This document shows positions 23,354 to 36,118 of a stretch of 64,000 nt of DNA, in pieces. The DNA is from Balanoglossus misakiensis (taxonomy: Eukaryota; Hemichordata), in NCBI GenBank assembly GCA_040954595.2, contig CM082579.2, forward strand, positions 13,206,001-13,270,000, given 5' to 3'. The translations under genes and the position numbers were made by a program. Numbering within the stretch: the stretch's first letter is position 1; every line of letters begins with the position of its first letter. The notes under the pieces are model-generated. The model was not told the origin of the DNA, searched no databases, and saw only the letters and a program-made list of their open reading frames with translations.

Positions 23354-23428
23354 ATGCTGCCTGAGATTGCCTGCATTTCAACTCGGGATTCTCTTCCTCG
23401 TCTGGGGCGAGTTTAAGACCGCTCAATG
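23354..23428 (+). other. Exon-like cassette 1 of module A2
   Basis: 75 bp between TTTGATTCTCAG and GTAAGC, the counterpart of 16366-16440. The same frame remains open despite several substitutions, and the hydrophobic FQLGILFLV patch is unchanged. Confidence 0.3.
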
Positions 23429-24607
23429 GTAAGCATGACTTGCTATATATTTGCTTTTATCGGGCGTTGCAACCGAAGCAATAGGAAGCAATTTGTATGT
23501 CTACGAACTAATTTACACATTCCAGTTATCAATACTTTTTTTCCCTTCGAATTCTGGCCTCGATTGCCTGTGATATGATCGTGATGACATGAATTAAATG
23601 GTCAAGTTCAAATCTTCATGTGATGCATAAATTAAATTTGGATGCATTTCCTTAACCATAGCTAGAAATTACTCCCATATCAATACACAGGGAGATACCG
23701 TAACTTTGGCTGAAAGTGTGCTAGTCCAACACCATGCTTAATCAAACTGGCTAACAGATCTATTATTATGTATAGACACATGAAGGAAAGTAATGTTGTT
23801 TAGAGTGAAATAAAACAATACCTTAGGCCGCAAAGAAAAATATAAATCATGACACAAACAGGCTGGATTTTTTTTTCAAAAATGTGTGCGTAAGATCACA
23901 TTGGCTGATGGTGACCAAAGCCAGAGAAGCGCAGTCCTGAATTCGGAAATCTGATCAGTACCAGAAACTTGCTCAAAGCTACTAAATGCACAAAAAGTTT
24001 TGAGAATCTTTATAAAGATAAAAAATCACCAAGCGACTATTGGGCTTGTCTGTGTTCAATTTGTCTTCCCTGGTAACAACATCTACTTCCGCCACCACGC
24101 CATGAGATATACTGACAGCCATGTTTGAAACATTTTAGTATACTGATATTTAAAGTTTAAATTTTAAGGCTTACTTTTCTATACTAAAATAAATGTTTTA
24201 TAATTGCCAACAATGTACATTCTTATGCTAATCAGTTGTATGAAAAGTGAGATGGATCAAATGCAAGTTTCATTTTCACAACAAACAAAGAAATCATTGT
24301 ACAGTGTTACATAGATGTCAAAGTGCGTGTACACCTTCTGTCATTTACAGAATCTGATATCATGTCAGTTTCAGTTGTCACCTAATTGCAATGTTTGGGG
24401 TATATACCCATGTGGACCACTTTACTGCAGTACTGATGTAAATGGAGTTTTAAGATCGACGTATTCCACTGTTGTACATTATCGCAGCACAGTCTGACCG
24501 TACATTATACCATGTTTTGCATATTTTCACTAATTAGTATGGCCCACATAATTCTAAAACAAAGTTGATTGGTTACTAATTAATATTTGCATATATTTGA
24601 TTCACAG

Positions 24608-24680
24608 TCTTAAACACAGCATTTCAACGTATGCCGGAGGAGGAAGAGAATACCTAGGCCTTTTCCAAGACCGCTTTCCG
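24608..24680 (+). other. Exon-like cassette 2 of module A2
   Basis: 73 bp between TTTGATTCACAG and GTAAGC, nearly identical to 17004-17076. The frame compatible with cassette 1 stays open. Confidence 0.3.
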
Positions 24681-25730
24681 GTAAGCACAACTTGCTGTAT
24701 ACATGCTCCATAGCTTGTTTGTAAATGCTACCTTTTCCCATCAAACAGTGAAGTCGCCCTTTCAAAATTATGGTGGTGGCAAGCCACAATCGGTTATCAT
24801 GGAGAGTCCCATAAACTTACCAGCCCACGCTAGCCATGACTTTACAAATGTTTCCCGTCATACAGTGCAGAACATTCTGGCTGCCTTAAATAGGTTTTCA
24901 CTATGCGCTAGGGGGTCAAATCACATTGCATTCTGGGCGAAAAGTCCACAACCCACTGTAGTAAGAGATGGAAGAAATGATACATTTTTTGTATTTCATG
25001 CTTTGGTCAAACATGTCGTTCTCTGTAGTTAGCATATTAAACTCATTAAACTTTTTTCACATTTTGTTATTTTTTCTGTTAAAAAGTTCAAGAATGACCC
25101 ATTATCACTTTAGCTTATGAACTCCCATTTCTTTAACATGGCAAAAATCGGCCATCTTGAAATTGTCGACAATATGAGATTTTCATCACTCACTTAGGGT
25201 AGCTTAAAACGTATTTCAGGGGAGAATTGTATAGGCATGACTTGGTCTGTAAATTTGATGAAATACCTACCTGCAAATTGTTCACAAGCAGCTGACTGTA
25301 CTGAAAGACTGGAAGTGTTGTGTACTTATTTTACATATTCAATATTTGTAATTAGACCATGTCATGTATATCTTGGGGATTGCTCGATCGCAATGTCTCT
25401 GCTGGTACCATGGTAGTAATTGTAAGTTTGTGTGCGGCATTTGTAAATTATTTATAAATTATTTTGTAAATTTCCTCATTCTCAAATTACTTGTCCAACT
25501 GCATTAAACTTTAAATTTTGGTATGATTTTGAGTAGACTTTTTGTTTCAAAATTATTTTCGACACTTTTGACATTTTTGGGTGATATGATTTTACATGGA
25601 AAATCTGATTTCCCTGTAATTTGGTTGACAGGATTTTCACCATATCTCTAAATCATGAAGTACATGTATCAGAATTTGCATCAGGCCCCCCCCCACCCCC
25701 CAAATTTTAGTCGCCTTTGGAAAGTCATAT

Positions 25731-27600
25731 TAGCCATTGATCTGGGGAAGTTACAAAAATGTGTTGTCCAAGGGCGTTGAAGGTACAAGTGTTTTTACAC
25801 TAGCTATGTAGGCATTTTATCAGAATTGTTAGGTCCCATTTGGTATTTGTATTTATACCATGGGACCTTATTGGATCAGTTGCACCTGATGTATGTATGG
25901 ATGTTTGTATGTCCGTCAACATCAAACACTTGGAAACCTTGATATTTAGTGTGGAGATGCAGGCACAGGGGTAGATGGGAGTTTGTCTAAATGAAGTTGT
26001 CATTGCCAAAATATGCAAATTAACTGGGAAAGTGTCTAATTCGTCAACTCTGAAACTCGACAACTACTGGGCAAATTGCTTTCAAAATTGAAAATTGGTA
26101 TGCATGTACCTTACGTTAACCTCACACAATTCTATATGTTGTGGGCTAATAATGTGATTTTTTTTTATGCATTTTTTGTTTCTTTCCACATTAGCAGTAA
26201 AAAATCTACTTTTCTGGAATTGATCAGCTGACTTGTTTGATAATTAGTATGAAGCTTCATAGGTGATCTGTGTTACCAACCTTAGTTTTGTTTAAATTAT
26301 TGCCAAAATTTGGGTATTTATAATTTTGGAGCAATTTTTAGGTCCCATTTGGTTTATGTGCATGTATATGATTGGGACCCGAGGAATCAGTTGCATTTGT
26401 ATGTATAGAGTGAATGGATGAAAACCGCTGCGCGTATCACTTCCATATTTAGTGTGTAGATGCAGTCGGGGCTGTAGATGGGATTTTGTTCAAATGAGGT
26501 TGTCATTGCCGAAAGTATTACCTGTGAAAATGTGAAATTTGGTCAAAAGTCAGAAACTCGACAACCACTGGTCAGATTGATCTGAAAATTGGTATGTCAA
26601 TGAACCCATACAGTCCTGTATGTTTTGAGCTAATATTATGAATTTTCTAATGTTTATTATTTTTTTTTTCTTTTTCCACATTATTGGCAAAAAAAATCTT
26701 CACTTCTGAAAGCGATAGTCTGAATCCTTCTAAATTTAGTATGAGGTTATATTACATATGCTGGAGTATGATAAGCTGTAGAACATTCATTTGGTGGCCA
26801 TATTGAATTTATTCAAAATATAAAGTGCAAACGTAAACTTTTTTTTTTTCAAAATTGTTCCAAATGTCATAGAGATAGTTTTGAATAAAAACACTAAAAT
26901 AGCTTGTGTAATACCCAATATACAGCCCAAATATGGGACTCTAGGAATACTGTTCAGCATATTGAATTTATGCAAATTATGAAATCTGCCCATGTCAAAT
27001 ATTACTTCAAGATGGTTCTTAATGTACATGAAATATTTTTATACTTTAAAATCATAGAAAAGGTCGTGTTTATTTCTTGATATTTGGCCCCAAAATTTTC
27101 AATATTAAATGTATGCAAATTAGAAATATTTCTACAAGGTGGATTCAGGTTCAATTAATCTAGACACCTCTCCAAAATATATTCTGAAGAAAAAAACTCT
27201 GTTGCAATTTATGGTGGGTTAGGTCCCCAAATCTCAAACTTTGGCAGAAATGTTCCTTGTAGTGATTAAAATAAGATGGTGTACAATTATAGTGATTTTT
27301 GCATATTTGTGTTTTTGCCACTTTTGAACAAATGTGTTTTTCTTTGAAACTGTTCTTTTGATTGCATTGAAATTTGGTAGGAATATTCCTAGGGGTAATA
27401 CTATTTTTTCTGATTGCTTTGGAAGTTAGTTTACAATTTCATAACACATGTACCTGTATGTGCGACTTTTATTAAAGTCTGGTTTTTAATATTTAGGTAG
27501 TTTTGTTATAAATTCTTTGTTTTTGGATAGCAAATCTTCTCTTGAACCAATTGCCCAGTTTCTTTGAAAGTTACTGTATGTTAACAAGGTGATGGTATAC
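25731..27600. repeat. Module B, copy 2
   Basis: Counterpart of 21614-23306 with hairpins at 25832-25867 and 26341-26379. An extra AT-rich segment of about 470 bp (about 26750-27230) is absent from copy 1. The core unit recurs at about 26228, 26730, 27234 and 27368. Confidence 0.8.
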
Positions 27601-28659
27601 CCAACTTAGACTGTATTCACCACATGTTTACGTAAATTTAATATGCCAGCTTTTACACAGACCACCAGCTATTCTATTTTGAATTACCCAGTGGCAGGTC
27701 ACTCAAAATTTTTGAGCAGGTATTCCATGGTTTCTTGATATCACAAAATCGTCTCGAACAGGTCTCCCATTAGACACTTTTAGCCCCTTGATTAACCAAT
27801 GTCCAAAAACATTTAGGCATTTCAGAGATCATTAGTCAGTTCATTAGTCCACTTGTTATGTTGGGTTGAAAAACACACACTTGAATTACTTGCTATTTAC
27901 AGTCCTGCAAGCTGCTTAAAACTTGTGTGGACACTGATTTTATCATGTTGGGTATCTTCAAACTTTGATACCACCCCTAGCAATTTTTTATACTGACATG
28001 GTTTCTCTCCAGTGATTTCAACATCCTACTAGGAATACAACCCCTCCTCAACTTCATAATATAGGGCATGAAATTGCAGGTTTTTGAGAACACTATTCAA
28101 AATCATCCCCATCAAGTCTGTAAACGTCTTTGGACAGATTTCTCTCCAGAGTAAAACGAAACATGCAATAAAGAGACTTTATGCAATAAAAACATGTTGA
28201 TCATAACTCCAAACAATAATTTGCTATGTACAACATGTCAATCGCTAATAGTAGGTATGGCCATAAGCATAAACCTGTTTGTTTTGCTATCTTCACTATT
28301 CATGTTATCTGACTATATTAATACATTTGCAAGCATACTGTTTCAGACGTAGTGAAGTTGATAAACATTTACGGGTACCTGTTGAAACTTACGGAAGTTG
28401 ATCAAAAACTGGACACTTCACATAGGATTTTTCATCCCCTCTGTAGATTGATAGTCTAACATAGCAGGCAATCTTTCTTTCAAAACTGCAGAGGCCTTTA
28501 TAAAAAGTTGTTGGCAAGAATGAAAGCTTGGGGGGGGGGGTGTAGGATTTCCTACATTTTAGGTTATTTTTTTATATGCCCCCCAAAAGTTATGACAAAA
28601 AATTGATGACACCTTCAGAATTTATACTCCCTCCCCCATCATACGCTATCCATATTCAT
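27601..28659. other. No gene recognised, linker between modules
   Basis: AT-rich sequence not obviously shared with the other modules. It contains a G-run at about 28530-28540 and a C-rich patch at about 28630. Only short ORFs are present. Confidence 0.5.
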
Positions 28660-29830
28660 ATAAATATGTCAATAAATGCCATACTGTCCTGTAGGTTTGA
28701 GCTAATATTATGAATTTTCTATTTTTTATCGTTTTGTCTTTTTCTGCATTATTGGTAAAAACATCTTCATTTCTGAAAGCGATAGACTGACTCCTTCAAA
28801 ATATAGTATGAAGCTGCCTATAGGTGGTCCGAGTTACCATAGTTTTGTTCAAATCGAAATTGTTGTAAAATTGGCATTTTTAATTTTGAACAATTTTTGC
28901 TCAGAATGCTTTGAAATTTGGTACGCAGATTCCTAGGGGGTAACCCAAGTAAGATGTAAAATATGCTTAAAATTGCGTGCTTGTGTTATTGGGGAATTTT
29001 TGTACAATTTTTATCAAAAACTTTTTTCTCTGAAAGCGCTTGTCAGGTTGCTTTGAACTTTTAGGTCCCATTTGGGACCTAATGGAATCAGTTGCGTCTG
29101 TATGTATGGATGGATGTATGTCTGTATATCCGTCCACATCAAAAACTTGAAAACCGCTGCGTGTATCACCTTGATATTTGGTGTGTAGATGCATGCTGGG
29201 CTGTAAAAGGGAGTTTCTTCAAATGGAGTTGTCATTGACTTTAAAAAATATGCAAATTAGGTGGAAAAATTTGAAATGGGTCAAAACTCAAACTCACCAA
29301 CTACTAATCAGATTAATTTAGAAATTGGTATGAAGGTACCTTATGTCTACCTCAAACAGTCCTGTATGTTTAGAGCTAATATTGATTTTCTATTTTTGAT
29401 GCATTTGTTTATATTAATTTTTCAACATTATTGGTAAAAAATCTTCATTTCTGAAAGTGATCGGCCTACTTCTTTGAAATTTAGTATGAAGCTTCTTATA
29501 GGTTGTCTGAGCAACCATGGTTTTGTTCAAATTATTGCAAAAAATTACATATTTATAATTTTGATGATAATTTTTTTGTTATTTTTCCCCTCTGAAATCG
29601 CTTGTCAGATTGCTTTGATTGATTCGCTTTTTGGCAGGCATGTTCCTTGTGGTGATTGAAGTTAGGATTTTGAACAATTTTGGTGATATTTGCTTGTATG
29701 TGTTTTTGCCACTTTTGAACAAATATTTAGCGAGTTTTTTGCAAATTATTGATTTTGGTTAGCAAATCTTCTAAACTCATGTCCAGTTGCATTGAAAGTT
29801 ACTGTTTACAAGGTATTGGTACCCCGAGAC
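28660..29830. repeat. Module B, copy 3
   Basis: A diverged B module with core units at about 28797, 28911 and 29474. Its hairpin is shortened to GGTCCCATTTGGGACC at 29064-29079 and is followed by the usual TGTATGTATGGATG. Confidence 0.75.
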
Positions 29831-30334
29831 TGTTTACACTACATGTTTACATAACTTAATAGGCCAGCTGTTACAGAGACCATTAGCTATTGAATGTCTG
29901 TCAGTCTGTCCAAGGGCTGACTGTAAGAAGTTGCTTGTCATGTGTGTTTCTACACACAATTTTTGGTCAAACATAAATTTTTCTTGCATCACTTGTAAGA
30001 CTGCCATGACACATGACAGTCTATTGGGCATGGTCCTTGTTAATTTTTTTACATTTTCATATTTATATATGGTTAGGTCATATCTGCTTGCCAGTGTCGC
30101 ATGTGATTTTTATTCTTGTAACTAATTCCGTGTAATCCTCAAATGGGACCACAGTGTCCTTGACGCTATTTTTTCATAGTCATCCCTAAAAGTCTGGTGT
30201 TATGTGCCCCCCCCCCCCCCCCCCAGTTTCTCATGTAAAAAAATCGATGGCCCCCTGGAAATCCTACAGCCACCTCAATTCCTGGGGAAGTATATTCTCA
30301 ACACTCCCTTATATCACATCCCATATATTGCGAC
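29831..30334. other. No gene recognised
   Basis: Spacer with a C-run of about 20 at 30209-30226. CTCAAATGGGACCACAGTGTCC at about 30139 recurs in similar form at about 35226, so a short dispersed repeat is present. Confidence 0.5.
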
Positions 30335-30383
30335 CTACAGGTTTATGATTTGTTACTAACTGCTATGCATATTTCATTCACAG

Positions 30384-30468
30384 ATGGAAGCCATGATTGT
30401 CGCAATTTCAACTGGTCCAGGGTTTCTCGTTCTCCTGTGCGCTGAAGCTTGGTTAAGACTACTTTCTG
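30384..30468 (+). other. Exon-like cassette 1 of module A3
   Basis: 85 bp between TTTCATTCACAG and GTAAGC. It is open in a forward frame starting at its own ATG, but that phase differs from copies 1 and 2 and does not join in frame to the next cassette. This argues against one conserved protein. Confidence 0.25.
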
Positions 30469-30969
30469 GTAAGCATGAGTTCATCTATATTTGCTTTTTT
30501 AGGGCATTATTGATTTCCTGTAATGTGATTATGATGAGGTGAATAAACTGGACATAAATTCAGTTTGGACACATTTAGAATTGGCAGCTATAATTGTATA
30601 TAGGCGCCTTGAATTTAATTATTTGTTTGCCGTCCATGGGTGGGTATGTTTTAGGTACAGTGTTATTAAGTCTGTGTGCATGTTTTTGTTGTTTACACAT
30701 AAATATCATTTGTCACCTGATTGCCATGTAAGAGTATACCCATATGGAGCTTCTATACTCTGCAGTACTATTACTTAGTCAGATGTAAATGGAGTTTCAA
30801 AATTGCTGTTTCACAGATTTATCTGCTAAGTATTCTATTGTTATGCGTTGTCACAACACAGCCTTGACCCTACATTATACCATGTTCTGCATATTTTGAC
30901 TTATTAGTATGACATAATGCAAGTTTGTGATTGGTTACTTATAAACATGCACATATATTTGATTCACAG

Positions 30970-31071
30970 GTGTACTGTCTTAAACGGTCATCATTAGGCT
31001 GTGCAGGAGGGGGAGAAGACCTTGGACCCTATGTTAAAGACCCTTGCGGCCCCGTCAAGTACCTTTTTCTG
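30970..31071 (+). other. Exon-like cassette 2 of module A3
   Basis: 102 bp between TTTGATTCACAG and GTAACC, open for 34 codons. In that frame C-LK...AGGGEDLG aligns with C-LK...AGGGREYLG of the other copies, so the peptide frame is partly shared across diverged copies. Confidence 0.3.
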
Positions 31072-31479
31072 GTAACCACAACTTGTTGTATACATGCTTC
31101 ATAGCCAGTTTATATGTTACTGTTTTTAATCAAATAGTTAATTCACCCTCTCAATTTTATTGGGGCAGCAATCCACCGTTGGTTTATTATGCACACCTCT
31201 AATAATCACTTGTCGGATGAATATTCTCCACTTGGTAACCTTTATGTAGTGCTATCCTCCACGATCAAGAAGTGGGTTGATTATGACTATTTGAATAGGG
31301 TACCTAATTGTATTAAGGGTATAGGGGAAGTATTTCACAAATGTTTGTGTACATGGATTTCTCATTTCAACTCATTGGAGATTTTTTTCCTTCATTTTGT
31401 GATCTTAGTTAGTTTGGCGCAAATTGTTGCCAGTTTTGCATATTTGTAATATTTGGTCAATTTTTGCCATTCCGAGTCG

Positions 31480-31905
31480 AAAATCGTTTTTCTGAAACTT
31501 TTTGTCAGATAGCTTTGAAATTTGGAAGGTATGTTACTACTCAGGCGAGGGGTGTAAACCTAAGTAAACTGTTGGTGTGAAATTTGGTGAAACTTTTGGG
31601 AAATTTTGCAACTTTTCATCAAAAATTGTTTGAAACTACTTGTCAGATTGATTGTAAATTTAGTCAATCTTTGTAGGCCCCATTCAATATATGTGTATAC
31701 CACTGGGACCTTATGCGATTCAGCTGCTTCTGTATCTATGTCCATCCACAACAAAAACTTATAGCCGCAATATTTGGAGTGTAAAGGCTGTTCTGTAGAT
31801 ATAATTTTGTTTAAGTTGTCATGGCCAAAAATGTGCAAATGAGCTTGAAAAACGTTAAATTGGTCTAAACTCATCAACTACTGGGCAAATTGCTTTATAA
31901 ATTTG
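31480..31905. repeat. Module B, copy 4 (short)
   Basis: Partial B module with the core at about 31512 and a degenerate hairpin at 31676-31710, followed by GATTCAGCTGCTTCTGTATC. The remainder aligns with the middle of the longer copies. Confidence 0.65.
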
Positions 31906-32114
31906 TATGCATGACGACTTCAAAGTCCTGCATGTTTTGAGCTCATATCATAAATTTTCTATTTTTTATGCTTGTTTGGACTTTTCCATATTTTTTGTAA
32001 ATAAACAATCCGATCAAAACTCTGGTTGTACTCAGCTTGTGACTGTCGATAAAACTATTATTTTCAATAAAAATCTGCCGAGAAAATGCAGACTGATTCC
32101 AAAGGATTCTTATC

Positions 32115-32840
32115 TTAAGGTGGCACTGCATGAAACCGTCGAGACTTTTTCAGAGGCCTATTTCTCATCAAAAAAAAAGTTAAAACCCCCATAAACCATA
32201 TATATTCTGGAAGCTGAGATTTTGAACTTTTGTTTGAGTTGCAAATATTATTGATCCCCGGAAATGGTGGCGATTTTGGGTGAAAAAAAACATTTTTTGA
32301 TATTATGTCATGAAATTTAAAATAGGTAAAAAAGTTGACCATGCATCATGCATCTTAATATGTCATTCAAAACTAGAGTACACGTGCAAAAAAACGCTAA
32401 TTTTGTTTTGCGTTATCTGCTTCCATTGAGGAGTAACAGCGTTTAAAAGTTATATTTTCAGAAAATTTGATCAAATTCACGGTGAGTTGTATTGAATCAG
32501 AGTTTATTCCCGCCAGGGACACTTTATCGACAAACAAAACTAGCGTTTTGTTGGATGGGTCATACACAATTCCCTGTCAAAATTTGAGCAAATTCGGCCA
32601 ACGCAGGGCGAAGCTATTTTAGTCCGAAGTTGTCAAGAGCAGCGAAAAACGGCTATTTGCATTGTTGACACCTATTTGTTAAGCTGTAAACTCATTCAGA
32701 AAAGTGCTATTTTGGGGTGATTATGCACCATTTCCGCCAAGACGTATTAGTCAGGTTGTGGGTCAGTATTAGGCCTACCGATTTATGTAAAAAAGTAAAA
32801 TTTGGCAAAAATCACAACTTTTCATGCAATGCCACCTTAA
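32115..32840. mobile_element. TTAA-flanked MITE with 17-bp TIRs
   Basis: TTAA (32115-32118) is followed by GGTGGCACTGCATGAAA. At the other end the complement, with one mismatch, precedes TTAA (32837-32840). A TTAA duplication with short TIRs is the hallmark of piggyBac-type transposition. The 718-bp interior has no transposase. Its ends differ from those of the piggyBac copy at 43.7 kb, so it would belong to another family. Confidence 0.72.
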
Positions 32841-33739
32841 ATAGTATAGGCTGAAACTATTTCCGTCATAACAGAAGGGTTCAAAACGTAATAATCTAAT
32901 GTTGTAAGTCGCAATCTCGCCTTCCTATCTCCAGTGAAAAATGATAAGACAACACCAATGGTATGAGTAATGATATAACCCATATTTATTTCAAGTTAAC
33001 TAAACTGTGATAAAAGCAGTGATAGAACTGGTTTCAATTTAGAAGGTATTGCTTGGACCACGAAAAAAGACAATTAATACTGACAGTAATGAAACGCATC
33101 CCATCCATGCATTCATCAAAAGTAATTTCTCCATGCTTTTTGAGCAACTTGGCCTATGTATAGTACCCTATTGTCTCTCAATGCAAGCCACTTGCTTTCA
33201 CAAAACAATCCCATTTTGCCACTTTGTACTGTTCTTTATATTTTGATCTGAATCTAAAAATACCATCGACTCATCCAGTGTGAGTTAGCACTGTAATTAG
33301 CCAAAGTTATAAATCCACAGTTACCCAGCAAATTTGATTTAATGCTTCCCAAAGGTATTGGTTTTGAACTCTCTTCTGAAATAGGTATGAAAATTTTAAA
33401 ATTTCTACTGTTTCAACCCAGACTAGTTTATTTCTGAGTAAACAGAGAAATGACAACCGATAGATTATTCCTCTGTAATAAAGACATATGCAGACACAAG
33501 AAAAAGTCTGAACATAATCAGTACATTACTAAAACAGTGTAGGTACATTGTACTATAAACTCAGGAAGATAAGTGACTATTGTTTGCCAAAAATGGTCCC
33601 AAGTCATTTCTCAAGCAGAGCAGAATAGTAGCTTAGAGAAGCAAAGTGTGATGATTTAAAATGTGAAAAGGCAACACCAATCTCTAGCTCTGCTCTTAGC
33701 ACTGCAAATGTTATCAGACAGGTAGATAGATGTTCAGTC
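32841..33739. other. No gene recognised
   Basis: AT-rich spacer with ORFs under 70 codons. I see no repeats or RNA genes. Confidence 0.5.
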
Positions 33740-34075
33740 ATCCTATGTCTGTCAACACTTTTTCTTTTCTGAAATCACTGGTGCAAGTGCTTTCAAATTT
33801 GGTATGCAGGTTTCTGGGGGTAGCGAAGTAATGCGTGTTCAAATTGTGTTGAATTCTGCATATTTGTAGTTTGAAACGAGTTTTTGCTCTCTTTGGAAGA
33901 AGAAGTAAGCTTGTAGGATTTCTTTGACTATGCAAGTTTCTAGGGATAACGCAAGTTGTTTCTTCAAAATGTGGTGAAATTTGCATATTTTTTGGGGGGG
34001 GGGAATTTTCTCTGAAATTTAGTATGTATCTCCATGAGGTTTGTGACATAACTTGCAATTTTGTATTTTGGGGGC
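33740..34075. repeat. Module B, copy 5 (remnant)
   Basis: Core-unit fragments TCAAATTTGGTATGCAGG (about 33790) and CTGAAATTTAGTATG (about 34011), with a G-run at about 33994. No hairpin remains. Confidence 0.55.
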
Positions 34076-34889
34076 AGTTGCCTTTTTATTTGGACTTAAA
34101 ATCATATTAGAATATGCATATCTGATTGTCATGTCCACAGGGGTGATATTATTTGTTTACATTATGACTGAATCTGTAAAGTTTTCATAATGATCTTTAA
34201 AATTGGTACGTCTAATTGTTTCGATCTTTGTTGTGAATTGTCCCTGAGTGATCTTAGTCATTTTTTTAAAATTCTGCTGAATATTGCATTATTATTTTAT
34301 GTCTGAGTCTGAAGAGTAGTCCTCTTCTCTGAAACCCCTTGCCCTAAAGTCAGGTGTCAAATAGTATAATTTGCATATTTGTTGCATATGGGATATTGTT
34401 GCAGTTTTTTGAAGTTCAAGATGGCTGCCAATCTTTGTTTTAACTCTTTGGAAAAACATTTATTTAAATACTTTTCTGAAAACAAGGTGGTGAACATCAC
34501 ATGTTTTCAAACAGTAATTGATATAGCTATCATTGTTTCTGAAAATCTTAACTTGTAGGATTCTTTTTTAATCTCTAGCATCTGCAAAGACCACTAAAAC
34601 AGCAACTCTATAAAAAGTCTTATTGCTAAGTACTGACTCAAGGTGGTAAAAAGATATGCAGCTTTTGACTTCTTACAGGCTTACATTTTGTTAGTAATAT
34701 CAGTCCCTTTTTGGTATTGTGCTGTTTTTTTTTCAGGAGCTTGGGCCCCATTCCCTGGATTTTTTTTGCACACCTGGCTCTGAAAAGCTGCCACACCTAG
34801 GCTTCTCAAATTTGTCACAGCTGTCCTTGCCAACGAGTGTGCACCTTGAAATTCCAATCAGTTATTTGACCTGGCAGCCATATTCAGTT
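34076..34889. other. No gene recognised
   Basis: AT-rich spacer. A T-rich run followed by CAG at about 34727-34736 resembles a splice acceptor, but no exon could be argued. Confidence 0.45.
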
Positions 34890-35145
34890 AAACTTTTTGA
34901 ATTAATGCAAATTAGCTGGGACAATTTGAAATTGGTCAAAACTCAGAAACTCGACAACCACTGGTCAGATTGATTTGACAATTGGTATGCAAGTACCTTA
35001 TGTCAACCACATACAGTCCTATATTTTTTTGAACAAATAGTTTGAATATTCTATTTTTATGCATTTTTTCATCATTTTTGGCAAAAAGTCTACTTTTCTA
35101 GAATTGATGAGTCGACTTCTTTGGGCGACGGCAAAGGCTAGGGGG
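34890..35145. repeat. Module B, copy 6 (remnant)
   Basis: GGTCAAAACTCAGAAACTCG, CACTGGTCAGATTGAT and TTGGTATGCAAGTACCTTATG match the middle of the B modules at about 21990, 26545 and 29310. Confidence 0.65.
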
Positions 35146-35518
35146 GAATTTAAACAGATTGTATTGCCTCTATGTGTGTGTCTGTCTGTCTGTACTCCTG
35201 TGTAGACTTCTTTTAGTGTAATCACTAAATGAGACCACAGTGTCCCTGACGCGATTTTCAGTGACCCCAGGGTAACCTTTGACCAGCTTTCCTATATCTT
35301 AGTATTCACAGCAGAATACAGCCTTGGCATACTAACCCTGGTAACCATGGGAACTGTTTGGGCCCCACCAATGGTGCTGGCAGCTTTAATTTTTAAATGA
35401 TTTCTTCTTATCATTGTTTTTTTATCAATGATGATGACTTGATCTAATCAGTTTTTTAAAATAATTTCATTCTTTTTTTACATTAGGTTCATTGGTAACA
35501 CTGCTGCTAGAGGGAGTG
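35146..35518. other. No gene recognised, short microsatellite
   Basis: Contains a TG/CTGT microsatellite at about 35172-35195. Near its end a T-rich stretch ending in AGGTTCATTGGTAA (about 35475-35498) is repeated on the far side of the 50-bp minisatellite. Confidence 0.5.
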
Positions 35519-36118
35519 TAATATTTGTAACGACGCCGCCACCTAATACTGTACTGGAGAGATGAACTTAATACTTGTAACGACGCCGCCACCTAATACT
35601 GTACTGGAGGGATGAACTTAATACTTGTAACGACGCCGCCACCTAATACTGTACTGGAGGGATGAACTTAATACTTGTAACGACGCCGCCACCTAATACT
35701 GTACTGGAGAGATGAACTTAATACTTGTAACGACGCCGCCACCTAATACTGTACTGGAGGGATGAACTTAATACTTGTAACGACGCCGCCACCTAATACT
35801 GTACTGGAGGGATGAACTTAATACTTGTAACGACGCCGCCACCTAATACTGTACTGGAGGGATGAACTTAATACTTGTAACGCCGCCGCCACCTAATACT
35901 GTACTGGAGGGATGAACTTAATACTTGTAACGCCGCCGCCACCTAATACTGTACTGGAGGGATGAACTTAATACTTGTAACGCCGCCGCCACCTAATACT
36001 TTACTGGAGGGATGAACTTAATACTTGTAACGACGCCGCCACCTAATACTGTACTGGAGGGATGAACTTAAACTTGTAACGACGCCAGACGATGCTTCTG
36101 TGACCAGAGGGATGAACA
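35519..36118. repeat. 50-bp minisatellite, 11 near-identical units plus degenerate ends
   Basis: The unit contains CGACGCCGCCACC, TAATACTGTACTGG and GATGAACTTAATACTTG. Full units start at 35531 and every 50 bases to 36031; the last copy, after 36080, is degenerate. Variation is minimal: CGACGCC or CGCCGCC, and GGAGGG or GGAGAG. The CGCCGCC variant forms a run in units 8-10, consistent with recent unequal exchange. Because 50 is not a multiple of three, it is unlikely to be coding. Confidence 0.95.

Larger units (their letters stand above)
23307..25727. repeat. Module A, copy 2
   Basis: Closely matches 16319-18387, with an extra block of about 600 bp at about 23875-24485 and without the segment containing CCACTAATAATC that copies 1 and 3 share near 17210 and 31195. 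It joins module B directly at 25728 and so preserves the uninterrupted A/B junction. Confidence 0.85.
30335..31460. repeat. Module A, copy 3 (diverged)
   Basis: Shares with A1 and A2 the cassette borders, the ATTATACCATGTT block (about 30875) and the CACAACTTGTTGTATACATG block (about 31076). Overall divergence is much higher. It is followed by module-B-like sequence. Confidence 0.7.

Noticed and set aside
22079-31877. Minus-strand ORFs of 66-105 codons shared among B modules
   Set aside because: They share sequence because the modules are duplicated. Frames shift and stops vary between copies, with no sign of protein-level constraint.
35519-36118. 50-bp minisatellite as a repeated protein domain
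   Set aside because: The period is not divisible by three and units contain stops in all frames over two units.
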